Below, piece by piece: positions 37,027-45,259 of a stretch of 46,474 bases of DNA. The DNA is from a bacterium (GTDB taxonomy: Bacteria; Chloroflexota; Dormibacteria; Aeolococcales; Aeolococcaceae). The notes under the pieces were generated by a model that had not been told where the DNA came from, ran no database searches, and worked only from the letters and a program-made list of their open reading frames with translations. Position 1 is the first letter of the stretch, and every line of letters begins with the position of its first letter. The position numbers and the translations under genes were made by a program. The stretch is taken from positions 1-46,474 of the forward strand of contig JAJZNI010000052.1 in NCBI GenBank assembly GCA_021847925.1. The letters are read 5' to 3'.

Positions 37027-37401
37027 ATGGGCGTGACGATGAGGTCGGACGAGATCATCACCGCGTACTACGCGATCCTGCAGAGCCGGGGTGCCGAATG
37101 GGACCGAGACCGAATGCGCGCACTGCTCGCCGAGGACCTCGACTTCGACGGGCCAATCGCCGGGCGCGTGCAGGGACGGGAGCGCTTCCTCAGGGGCGTC
37201 TCGGGCTTCATCGAGACCCAGCGCGGGATCCGTTTCCTCCAGAGGCTGGTGACCGGGGCCCAGGCTGGGGTTCTCTATGACGCGGGCCTGCCGGGTGGGA
37301 CGATGCGGTTCGCCGAGTTCTTTGAGCTCGAGGGCGAGGCCATCCGGTCCATCCGGCTGCTCTACGATCCCAACGCATACCGGGAGCTGGGCGGGCGCTG
37401 A
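37027..37401 (+). CDS. SnoaL-like/NTF2-fold protein
   Basis: AYYAILQSRGAEWDRDRMRALLAEDLDFDGPIAGRVQGRERFLRGV...FFELEGEAIRSIRLLYDP. Confidence 0.7.
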   Translation: MGVTMRSDEIITAYYAILQSRGAEWDRDRMRALLAEDLDFDGPIAGRVQGRERFLRGVSGFIETQRGIRFLQRLVTGAQAGVLYDAGLPGGTMRFAEFFELEGEAIRSIRLLYDPNAYRELGGR

Positions 37402-37519
37402 CCCGCTTCCTCGTTCGTCGGGCTGCGTGCCTGGTGAGGCGCGGTGCGTTCCCAGACGCGCTCAAGCGGCGCACCCACGCCTTGTCCCGCCGATCGCGTG
37501 CCCATGGGAGGGCCTCTGG

Positions 37520-37972
37520 CTACTCGCGATCCCCGCCGCCGCCCCCGCCTCCGTGCAGCCAGCGCATCCCCTCCTCGACCGCGAAGCGCGTCTCGCAGAT
37601 GGGGCACTCCACATGGGGGGCGAGCTCGTCGTCGAGGGGCGGCAGCATCTCCGCCCCGCAGTGCGGGCAGACCAGCGTGAGCGGCTCGGCCTCCGCGTCG
37701 CGGCGCATCGCGACGGCCACCTGGGCGAGATCCACCGCAACCGCCCCGCACTCGGCGCAGACGAAGGTGGCGTGGCTGTCGTCGTGGTCCAGGTAGCGGC
37801 GCCGGCGATCCACGTGGAGCGGGGCGTTGAGCGCCTCGAAGCGCTCCCCCGCGCAGCCGTGGGGGCAGGCGAGGTCGGCCGCGCGCGCGGCCCGCGGGAT
37901 CACGGGGCGGACGCCGCGCCGGGGCGCTGGGCGGGCTCCGGAGGCTGGCCGGTCACGGCCCAACCGTACCAT
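37520..37972 (-). CDS. zinc-ribbon-like protein of unknown function
   Basis: CPHGC, FVCAECGAV, LVCPHCGAEM, VECPICETRF; start uncertain. Confidence 0.6.
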   Translation of the reverse strand: MVRLGRDRPASGARPAPRRGVRPVIPRAARAADLACPHGCAGERFEALNAPLHVDRRRRYLDHDDSHATFVCAECGAVAVDLAQVAVAMRRDAEAEPLTLVCPHCGAEMLPPLDDELAPHVECPICETRFAVEEGMRWLHGGGGGGGDRE

Positions 37973-38173
37973 CGGCCCGTCGCCGCACCTCCGTGAGCGA
38001 CCTGTGACCCCGTGTGCGAGCCCACCTGCGCATCGGGCCCCATGCTGCACCCGAGGCCCCGCTCCCGGTGGGGCCCGGCTGGTGAGTGCGGGGACATGGG
38101 CTGGACGGGAGAGATGCGGGGGCGAAGCGACTCACCGGACCGTGCGGGCCTGCGGCCGCGGTCCGGTGGATCG

Positions 38174-39178
38174 ATGCTGCCCTCCGAGGAGTGGTTCGGC
38201 GAGGGCACGGCCTTCGACAGCACGGGGCGCCTCGCGGCGGCTCTGCTGGAGATGGCCGCGGACGCCCTCCCCGGTCCCCCGCGGCGCCGTGCCGAGGAGC
38301 CGGTCTCCGCCCTGCGGCGGATCGCCGGCGCCCTGGCCCCGGGCCCGCTCCGCCCGATGCCGGGTGCTCCGGTCGACGTCCTCGAGAGCTTCCGCCGCCT
38401 CGAGGAGCTGCTCGCCTCCGATGACCGCGACGCGCTGCGCCGCCGGCGCATGAGCGAGCGCCTCCGTGAGGCCATGGAGCGCGGGATCGGAGCCATGTAC
38501 CAGCCCATCGTGGAGCTCGGCAGCGGGCGCATCGCGGGCGTCGAGGCGCTGGCGCGCTTCCGGGAGGGAAGCCCGCGCCAGTGGTTCCACGACGCCGCCG
38601 CGGTGGGGCTGCGCGAGCTCCTGGAGGTGGCCGCGGCGCGCGAGGCGATGGCCGGGCTGCCCCGCCTCCCGCCGGGGGGCTACATCTCGGTCAACATCTC
38701 GCCGGCGACCCTGCTGCGCCGCGACATCGTCGCCCTCCTCACGGCACCAGCGCCGGGGCGGGTCATCGTGGAGATGACCGAGGACGACCTCGCCGACGCG
38801 TACACGTGGCTCATCCCCGCGCTCCAGCCCCTGCGCGAGGCGGGGATCCGGATCGCCATCGACGACGCGGGGGCCGGCCCCACCAGCCTCCGGCATCTCA
38901 TCCTCTTCCACCCCGACGTCATCAAGCTCGACACCTCGCTCACCCGGGGGATCGACCACGGTCCGGCGCGGCGGGCCCTCTCCGGGGCGCTCGTCGCGCT
39001 GGCCCGGGAGCTGGGTGCCACCGTGGTCGCCGAGGGGATCGAGACCGCCGCCGAGCTCAGGGCGCTACGCGATCTCGGCGTCACCCACGGGCAGGGTTAC
39101 CTGGTCGCCCCGCCGCTGCGTCCGCCGATCGACCAGCGGGCGATCCTCATCGCCGTCGCCGAGGCGGTGGCCGCATGA
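38174..39178 (+). CDS. EAL-domain protein (putative c-di-GMP phosphodiesterase)
   Basis: GVEALARF, VNISPATLL, VEMTEDD, IAIDDAGAG, VIKLDTSL, VVAEGIET, GQGYLVAPPL; start uncertain. Confidence 0.88.
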   Translation: MLPSEEWFGEGTAFDSTGRLAAALLEMAADALPGPPRRRAEEPVSALRRIAGALAPGPLRPMPGAPVDVLESFRRLEELLASDDRDALRRRRMSERLREAMERGIGAMYQPIVELGSGRIAGVEALARFREGSPRQWFHDAAAVGLRELLEVAAAREAMAGLPRLPPGGYISVNISPATLLRRDIVALLTAPAPGRVIVEMTEDDLADAYTWLIPALQPLREAGIRIAIDDAGAGPTSLRHLILFHPDVIKLDTSLTRGIDHGPARRALSGALVALARELGATVVAEGIETAAELRALRDLGVTHGQGYLVAPPLRPPIDQRAILIAVAEAVAA

Positions 39179-40854
39179 CCGCGCTGCGCCATCTTCCCCG
39201 TCGGCCGCACCCTTCCACGCCGCGCGCGCGCGCCGGGGCGCCGGCGCCGCGGCTCGCCTCGACCGAGGAGAACCGCCTGGGACAGGAGATCCTCCTCCTC
39301 AGGCTCACCGGGGCGATCGTCCCGGTGACCCTGCTCGCCTGGCTTCTGGGCACGGCCCGCGACCCGGGGCTCGCCCTCGGGTCGCAGCTCATCATCCCGG
39401 TCTACGTCGCCCTGGCCGGAGGCGCCGCCTGGCGCCGGCGGCGGCTCCTCGCCAATCCGTGGTTCCGAGCCCTCCTCTTCGCCCTCCAGATCATGCTCGT
39501 CGGCCTTCAGGTGGGCGCGTACGACGGTGCGGGCACCCCCATCTGGCTGGCCTTCGCGCCGGTGCTCCTGGTCGGGGCCCTGCGCTGGCAGCTCCGCGGG
39601 GCCCTGATCGCCCTGGGCCTCTTCGCTGCCGACCGCCTGGCCACCATCGCCACCCTGTCCCACATCACCGGGGCGCGGGCCGCCGACGAGCTGACCCTGG
39701 AGCTGTCCGTCATGGCACTCCTGGGGGTGAGCTTCGGCGTGGTGTTCCGCGAGCTGGAGAGCAGCCGTCGCCACCTCTGGCGATCGCTCGCGCGCCTGGC
39801 GACGTCGACGGGCGTCCTCTCCGCCGTGCTGGACAACGTCGGGGAGGCGATCCTCACCGTCGACGACGCCGGCCTGGTCAGCTCCGCCAACGGGGCCGCG
39901 GGCGATCTCTTCGCCAGCGAGTCGGGCCGGCTGGTCGGCGGGCCGCTCGAGGGGCTGATCGATGCCCCCGGCCTGGGCATCGACGATCTGATGCGCGGGG
40001 GCAGCCGATCACGGCGGCACGAGGCGACGGGGCGACGCCCCGATGGCAGCGGCTTCACCGCCGAGGTCATGGCGACCCTGCTGCTCGGCGATGGCGGGAC
40101 CACCCGCATCCTCGTCGTGAGGGACGTGAGCGAGCTTCGCGCCCGCACGGCGGCCCTCTCCTACGAGGCCCGCCACGACGGCCTGACCGGCCTGCCCAAC
40201 CGGGCTCACCTGAGGGAGCGGCTGCGCGACCGGCTCGCGCAGGCGCGCGCCACCGGCTCGCCGTTCAGCCTGCTCTTCGTGGACCTCGACGGATTCAAGA
40301 CGGTCAACGACACCCACGGACACCACGCCGGCGACCTTCTCCTCCAGGCCGCCGCGGAGCGGCTGCGGGATCGGCTGCGGGAGTCGGACCTGGTCGCGCG
40401 CCTGGGCGGGGACGAGTTCGCCGTGCTCCCGGGGCCCGCGTCCGCGCCGGCCGCCCCGCAGCGCATCGCGGAGAAGGTGGTCGACGCCCTGCGCCAGCCC
40501 TTCGTGGTGGAGGGGTACCACATCCAGATCGGTGCGAGCGTTGGGATCGCCGTGTTCCCGGAGCACGGCGCGGACGCGGAGGAGCTGCTCCGCGTGGCCG
40601 ATGCCGCCATGTACGCGGCGAAGCGGAGCGCGCGGGGGTGGAGCGTTGCCCCGGCTGCGCCCCCCGGCGGGCGACGCTCCGCCACCGCGGGGTGCGCCGG
40701 CCTCCATCCCGGGGCCGGCGGCGGCACGGCCCGTCCGGGAGGGCTCGCCGCCCCGCCCCCGGACCAGGCCGCCCGGACCGCGATCAGCGCGGCCGGACCA
40801 GCTCGCCAAGCCGGCTCAGGGGCGCCTCCCGGCCGGCTGCGAGGTGAGCGCTGA
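39175..40854 (+). CDS. membrane PAS-GGDEF diguanylate cyclase
   Basis: Multiple N-terminal TM helices, PAS-like NVGEAILTVDDAGLVSSAN, HDGLTGLPNR, RESDLVARLGGDEF (I-site RxxD retained). Confidence 0.92.
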   Translation: MTALRHLPRRPHPSTPRARAGAPAPRLASTEENRLGQEILLLRLTGAIVPVTLLAWLLGTARDPGLALGSQLIIPVYVALAGGAAWRRRRLLANPWFRALLFALQIMLVGLQVGAYDGAGTPIWLAFAPVLLVGALRWQLRGALIALGLFAADRLATIATLSHITGARAADELTLELSVMALLGVSFGVVFRELESSRRHLWRSLARLATSTGVLSAVLDNVGEAILTVDDAGLVSSANGAAGDLFASESGRLVGGPLEGLIDAPGLGIDDLMRGGSRSRRHEATGRRPDGSGFTAEVMATLLLGDGGTTRILVVRDVSELRARTAALSYEARHDGLTGLPNRAHLRERLRDRLAQARATGSPFSLLFVDLDGFKTVNDTHGHHAGDLLLQAAAERLRDRLRESDLVARLGGDEFAVLPGPASAPAAPQRIAEKVVDALRQPFVVEGYHIQIGASVGIAVFPEHGADAEELLRVADAAMYAAKRSARGWSVAPAAPPGGRRSATAGCAGLHPGAGGGTARPGGLAAPPPDQAARTAISAAGPARQAGSGAPPGRLRGER

Positions 40855-41482
40855 CCACCAGGGAGAGCAGCATCACCTTGAGCGCGCGGAGGTGAGCTGA
40901 GGGGTCGCGGCCCTCGACCAGGGCGGCCAGGGAGATTCCCTCCAGGGAGGCGGTGACCGCCGCGGCCAGGTCGACCGGCGGGACCAGCGTGTACGCGGGG
41001 AGGACGCCGAGGAGCCGCCGGACCTCCGTCTCCACGCCCGCCACGAAGTGCCCGCGCAGGGCCCGGCAGCGGTCGCGGACGGCCGGCTCCGCGAGGCCCG
41101 CGACGTAGACCTCGACGAGCAGCCGCCGCAGCTCGGGGCGGCGCGCCCACCCGCTCTCCATGGCGTCCAGCGCGACCGGGATGCGCTCCAGGGGGTCCTC
41201 GACGCCCTCGAGAGCCCGCCGCCAGCTCTCCGCGAGGTCGCGGTCCAGCTCCTCCACCACGGCGGAGAGGAGGTCCTCCTTGGAGGTGAAGTAGTAATGG
41301 AGGAGGCCCGGTGCCACGCCCGCCTCGCGCGCGACGTCCTTCAGCGACGATGCGAAGTACCCGCACCGCCCCCACACCGCCACCGCGGCCTGGACGATCC
41401 GATCGCGCCGCGGCCGCGCGCCGGCGGCCGGCCGGCCGCGCAGCTCCACCTCGGCGCGTCGCTGCGGGGCGGGGTGGTCCAT
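40784..41482 (-). CDS. TetR-family transcriptional regulator
   Basis: RDRIVQAAVAVWGRCGYFASSLKDVAREAGVAPGLLHYYFTSKEDLLSAVVEE. Confidence 0.93.
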   Translation of the reverse strand: MDHPAPQRRAEVELRGRPAAGARPRRDRIVQAAVAVWGRCGYFASSLKDVAREAGVAPGLLHYYFTSKEDLLSAVVEELDRDLAESWRRALEGVEDPLERIPVALDAMESGWARRPELRRLLVEVYVAGLAEPAVRDRCRALRGHFVAGVETEVRRLLGVLPAYTLVPPVDLAAAVTASLEGISLAALVEGRDPSAHLRALKVMLLSLVVSAHLAAGREAPLSRLGELVRPR

Positions 41483-41542
41483 GGCGCCACATCATGCACC
41501 CGCCACCCGGGCCGTGACATGGCCGGGAGAGGGGCGGCCGCC

Positions 41543-42397
41543 TCAGCCCTCCAGGAGGTCCGGATGCATGGCGATGCCGAACGCCCCCGGTCCGGCATGG
41601 CAGCCGAGGACCGCCCCCACCTGGAGGATGGGGGGCATCCTCCCCGTGACGTCGGCGACGCGGCTCGCGATGGCGGCGGCCTGGGCCGGGTTGGCCGCGT
41701 GTGCGGTGATGGCCACGGTCGGGCCCCACTCTCGGGAGGCGGCGGCGACCTCCCCGACCAGGCGGTCCAGGGCTCGCTGGTAGGTGCGCACCCGGTCCAC
41801 GGCCTCCACCCGCCCCTCGCGCAGCTCGAGGATCGGCTTGATGTTGAGGACCGTCCCGAGAAGCGCCCGGGCGGTGCCGATGCGACCGCCCCGGCGAAGG
41901 TACTCGAGCGTCTCGACCGTGAACACCAGGCGCTGCCGCTCCTGGAGGCGCTGGAGCACGGCCACGACGGCGTCGGCGTCGCCCCCCCGGTCACGCACCG
42001 CCGCCGCCAGCGCCACCGCGGCGAAGTGACCGGGCCCCACCGTCCTGGTGTCGACCACCCGGATGTCGCGGTCGGGGAGCGCGGCCCGCGCCTGCTCCGC
42101 CGACGCGTGGGTTCCGCTGAGCTCCGCGGCGATGGTCGTGCAGACGATCGGGCCCCCGTCGGCTCCCAGGCGCCGGAACACCGCCTCGAACTCAGCGGGC
42201 GTCGGCTGCGAGGTGCGCGGATGATGGGGATCGTCGCGCATCCGGCGGTAGAAGTCCTCCGTGGAGATGTCGACCCGGTCGCGGAGCTCCTCCTCGCCGA
42301 AGATCACGCGGAGGGGGACCACGGTCACGTCTCGCTCCGCCCACTCGTCGGGCTCGATGTCGGAGGTGCTGTCGCACACGAGGTGCACGTGGCTCAC
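41543..42397 (-). CDS. DegV-family fatty-acid-binding protein
   Basis: VHLVCDSTSDIEPD, VVPLRVIFGEE, TSQPTPAEFEAVF, TLEYLRRGGRIG; GTG start. Confidence 0.93.
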   Translation of the reverse strand: MSHVHLVCDSTSDIEPDEWAERDVTVVPLRVIFGEEELRDRVDISTEDFYRRMRDDPHHPRTSQPTPAEFEAVFRRLGADGGPIVCTTIAAELSGTHASAEQARAALPDRDIRVVDTRTVGPGHFAAVALAAAVRDRGGDADAVVAVLQRLQERQRLVFTVETLEYLRRGGRIGTARALLGTVLNIKPILELREGRVEAVDRVRTYQRALDRLVGEVAAASREWGPTVAITAHAANPAQAAAIASRVADVTGRMPPILQVGAVLGCHAGPGAFGIAMHPDLLEG

Positions 42398-42501
42398 TGC
42401 GGCGGGATCGTACCCGGTTGGCCCGCCGTGCGCCCACCGGCCGCGCCCGCGCGCGTCTCGAGGGCGGCGAGGACCCCGCCGGCGTGCCAGACTCCCCGCC
42501 G

Positions 42502-43269
42502 ATGCTCCTCGCCATCGACGCCGGCAACACCGACATCGCCCTCGGGGTCTTCGACGGCGACCGCCTGGTCGCCGACTTCCGGGTCCACACCGAGCGGAGG
42601 GCCACCTCGGCCGAGCTGGGGCTCCTCGTGACGGCGCTCCTGCGCGGCTCCGGGGTGGAGCCGGAGGCGATCTCGGGCGTCGCCGTGAGCAACGTCGTGC
42701 CGGCGCTCTCGCGAAGCCTCGAGGAGGTGGCGCGGCGTCAGTTCCATGTCGTGCCCCTCGTGGTCGGCCCCGGGGTGCGCACCGGCATCCGCATCCACTA
42801 CGACGATCCGTCGCAGGTGGGAGGAGACCGCATCGCCAACGCCATCGCGGTGCACCACCTGCACGGTGGCCCGGCCATCATCTGCGACTTCGGCACCGCC
42901 ACGACCGTGGACGCGATCGACGCCGCCGGGGACTACCTGGGCGGCGCCGTGGCCCCGGGGATCATGGTGAGCCACGACGCGCTGGTGGAGCGGGCCGCCC
43001 GCCTGGCCCGCGTGGAGCTCGCCGCCCCGGAGAGCGTCCTCGGCCACAACAGCCGCGCCTCGATGCAGGCCGGTCTCGTGTTCGGCTACGCGGGCCTCGT
43101 CGAGGGGCTCGTCGGACGGATGCGCCGGGAGGTGGGCGGCAACGCCAAGCTGATCGTGACCGGGGGCCTGGCGCCGCTCATGGCCGGGCTCATCGCCGGG
43201 GTGGACGCGGTGGACGAGCGCCTCACCCTGGTGGGGTTGCGGCTCCTGCACGAGCTCAACGCCGGCTGA
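42502..43269 (+). CDS. coaX: type III pantothenate kinase
   Basis: LLAIDAGNTDIALGVF, GGDRIANAIA, CDFGTATTVDAID, GGAVAPGIMVS. Confidence 0.95.
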   Translation: MLLAIDAGNTDIALGVFDGDRLVADFRVHTERRATSAELGLLVTALLRGSGVEPEAISGVAVSNVVPALSRSLEEVARRQFHVVPLVVGPGVRTGIRIHYDDPSQVGGDRIANAIAVHHLHGGPAIICDFGTATTVDAIDAAGDYLGGAVAPGIMVSHDALVERAARLARVELAAPESVLGHNSRASMQAGLVFGYAGLVEGLVGRMRREVGGNAKLIVTGGLAPLMAGLIAGVDAVDERLTLVGLRLLHELNAG

Positions 43270-43314
43270 CGGCCGGCGCCTCCGGGCGCTCGCGCCCCCT
43301 GTAGGCTTGAGGGC

Positions 43315-44403
43315 GTGCCCACGTCCATCCCGCCGCCGCCGCCCTGCCTCGCGGCGGCCCCGGAACGCCCCGCCCGGCGCGCCCCCGGCCCCCTGCGGAT
43401 CGGCGGCGTGGAGCTCGCGTCCCCGGTCCTGGTCGCTCCCATGGTGGGCATCACCGACGCCCCCTTTCGCCGGCTCGCGCGGGAGATGGGCGCCGGGCTG
43501 GTCTCGGCGGAGATGGCGGCCGCCGAGGCGGTGGTGCGCCGCATCCCGCGGACCCTGGAGCTGCTGACCTTCGACCCCGAGGTGACCCCCGCCGCGGCCC
43601 AGCTGGTGGGCAACGATCCCGCCGTGATGGCCGAGGCCGCGGCCATCTGCGCGGAGCGGGGGGCGTCGGTCGTGGACGTCAACCTCGGCTGCCCCGTCCC
43701 CCGGGTGACGGCGCGGGGCTCAGGGGCCGCTCTGGCACGGGACGTGACCGCCACCTGGCGGGTGGTCCGCGCCATGGTGGACGCGGTGGGCGTCCCCGTG
43801 ACCGCGAAGATGCGGCTGGGCTGGGACAACGCCTCGATCAACGCACCCGAGCTGTCGCGGGCCCTCCAGGATGCCGGCTGCGCCATGGTCACCGTCCATG
43901 GCCGGACCCGGGTGCAGCGCTACCTGGGGCGGGCGGATTGGGCCGAGATCGCGCGGGTCAAGCGGGCGGTCGGGATCCCCGTGGTGGGCAGTGGCGACGT
44001 CACCGACCCCTCCGAGGTCCGGCGCAGGGTTCTCGCCGGGGAGGTGGATGGCGTGGTCGTGGCTCGGGGGGCGCTCGGCAACCTCTGGCTCATACGCCAG
44101 GCGAGCCACGAGGTGGCCACGGGCGAGCCGCTTCCCGACCTGGGCTTCGCGGAGCGGATCGCCCTGACGCGGCGCCACCTCGACCTCCTGATCGACCACT
44201 ACGGGGAGCGCCGGGCCCTGATCGTGGGCCGGAAATACGTGGCGTGGGCGATCCGCGGCTGCGGCGGGGCCGCCCGGCTGCGGGCCATGGTGCAGAGCCT
44301 GGCGACCCGGGCGGACCTGGACTCCCTGCTCGGCCTCGCCCTGGCCGCGGGCCCCGGGCCGCAGGGCTGGTACGCGCCGGTGTTCACCTCGGGCGACGGC
44401 TAG
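43315..44403 (+). CDS. dusB: tRNA-dihydrouridine synthase
   Basis: LVAPMVGITDAPFRRLAREMGAGLVSAEM, NLGCPVPRVTARGSGAAL, VHGRTRVQRYLGRADW, GSGDVTDP. Confidence 0.94.
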   Translation: MPTSIPPPPPCLAAAPERPARRAPGPLRIGGVELASPVLVAPMVGITDAPFRRLAREMGAGLVSAEMAAAEAVVRRIPRTLELLTFDPEVTPAAAQLVGNDPAVMAEAAAICAERGASVVDVNLGCPVPRVTARGSGAALARDVTATWRVVRAMVDAVGVPVTAKMRLGWDNASINAPELSRALQDAGCAMVTVHGRTRVQRYLGRADWAEIARVKRAVGIPVVGSGDVTDPSEVRRRVLAGEVDGVVVARGALGNLWLIRQASHEVATGEPLPDLGFAERIALTRRHLDLLIDHYGERRALIVGRKYVAWAIRGCGGAARLRAMVQSLATRADLDSLLGLALAAGPGPQGWYAPVFTSGDG

Positions 44404-44508
44404 CCAGGGGGCGCGGATCTCACCCTGGGGCGACGGGCCGCCGGCACCGGGAACGGGGGGCGCGCGGCGCCGGCCCCGCCGCCGCCGGGGGCCGGACGCC
44501 TCGCCGGC

Positions 44509-44545
44509 AAAAAAAGAGGGCGCCCCTGGAAGACCAGAGACGCCC
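44509..44545 (-). terminator. intrinsic terminator, minus strand
   Basis: Stem GGGCG/CGCCC and CTGG/CCAG around a 3x3 internal loop; on the minus strand followed by UC then U7 (plus-strand A7 44509-44515). Confidence 0.75.
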
Positions 44546-44584
44546 CGAGAGGGGGGGCTGTGGAAGGTGCGGTCCCCGACCGCT
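44509..44584 (-). ncRNA. candidate small RNA, ~76 nt, with 5' hairpin, C-rich linker and terminator hairpin
   Basis: 5'-A-GCGGUC-GGG-GACCGC-ACCUUCCACAGCCCCCCCUCUC-terminator stem-UCU7; promoter at 44591-44620 places the TSS at about 44584. Confidence 0.62.
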
Positions 44585-44590
44585 GCTGTG

Positions 44591-44620
44591 ATGATAGGAA
44601 GGATATCAGATCGGGGTCAA
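44591..44620 (-). promoter_or_regulatory. sigma70-type promoter for the candidate small RNA
   Basis: Minus strand TTGACC (44620-44615) - N18 - TATCAT (44596-44591). Confidence 0.68.
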
Positions 44621-44756
44621 CCCGGTGGGGTAGCTTTGTTACCGCGACGTCGCCACCATCGTTTCATGCCGAGCGCCTATACTCCGCTGCTCTCGCACCT
44701 CCCACAGGAGCCCGGGAGGCGGTGGGGGGATTGCATCAGGGCACTGAAGGGCAGCC

Positions 44757-45218
44757 ATGGACAAGCCAGTTCTGCTCACCAAAGAGGGTCTCGACAAGCT
44801 CCAGAGCGAGCTCGAGGAGCTGTTGACCGTTCGCCGGGGTGAGATAGCCGAAAGGATCAAATACGCCAAGGACTTCGGGGACATCACCGAGAACGCCGAG
44901 TACGAGGATGCCAAGAACGAGCAGGGGATGCTCGAGGGAAGGATCCTGACCCTGGAGGCCATGATCCGCAACGCCGTGATCATCGAGCAGGACGCCCAGG
45001 CGGGGGTGGTCCAGGTCGGGTCGACGGTCGAGGTGAAGGACGACGACGGGGTCCAGGCCTTCACGATCGTCGGCCCCGCCGAGGTGGATGTCACGGCCGG
45101 CAAGATCTCGATGGAGTCCCCGGTCGGCAAGGCCCTCCTGGGCCGCCGGGTGGGAGATAGGGTGGACGTCCAGAGCCCCGGGGGTGCCCGGCAGCTCCGC
45201 GTCGTCTCCGTCCACTAG
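44757..45218 (+). CDS. greA: transcription elongation factor GreA
   Basis: LTKEGLDKLQSELEEL, AKDFGDITENAEYEDAKNEQ, SPVGKALLGRRVGDRV. Confidence 0.96.
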   Translation: MDKPVLLTKEGLDKLQSELEELLTVRRGEIAERIKYAKDFGDITENAEYEDAKNEQGMLEGRILTLEAMIRNAVIIEQDAQAGVVQVGSTVEVKDDDGVQAFTIVGPAEVDVTAGKISMESPVGKALLGRRVGDRVDVQSPGGARQLRVVSVH

Positions 45219-45259
45219 GGGGCCCGCCCACGTCCCGCGCTGGCACCATGTAGCGACAC

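Noticed and set aside
41483-41496. TetR operator near the tetR start
   Set aside because: Only a short GTGGCG direct repeat is visible upstream. There is no convincing palindrome.
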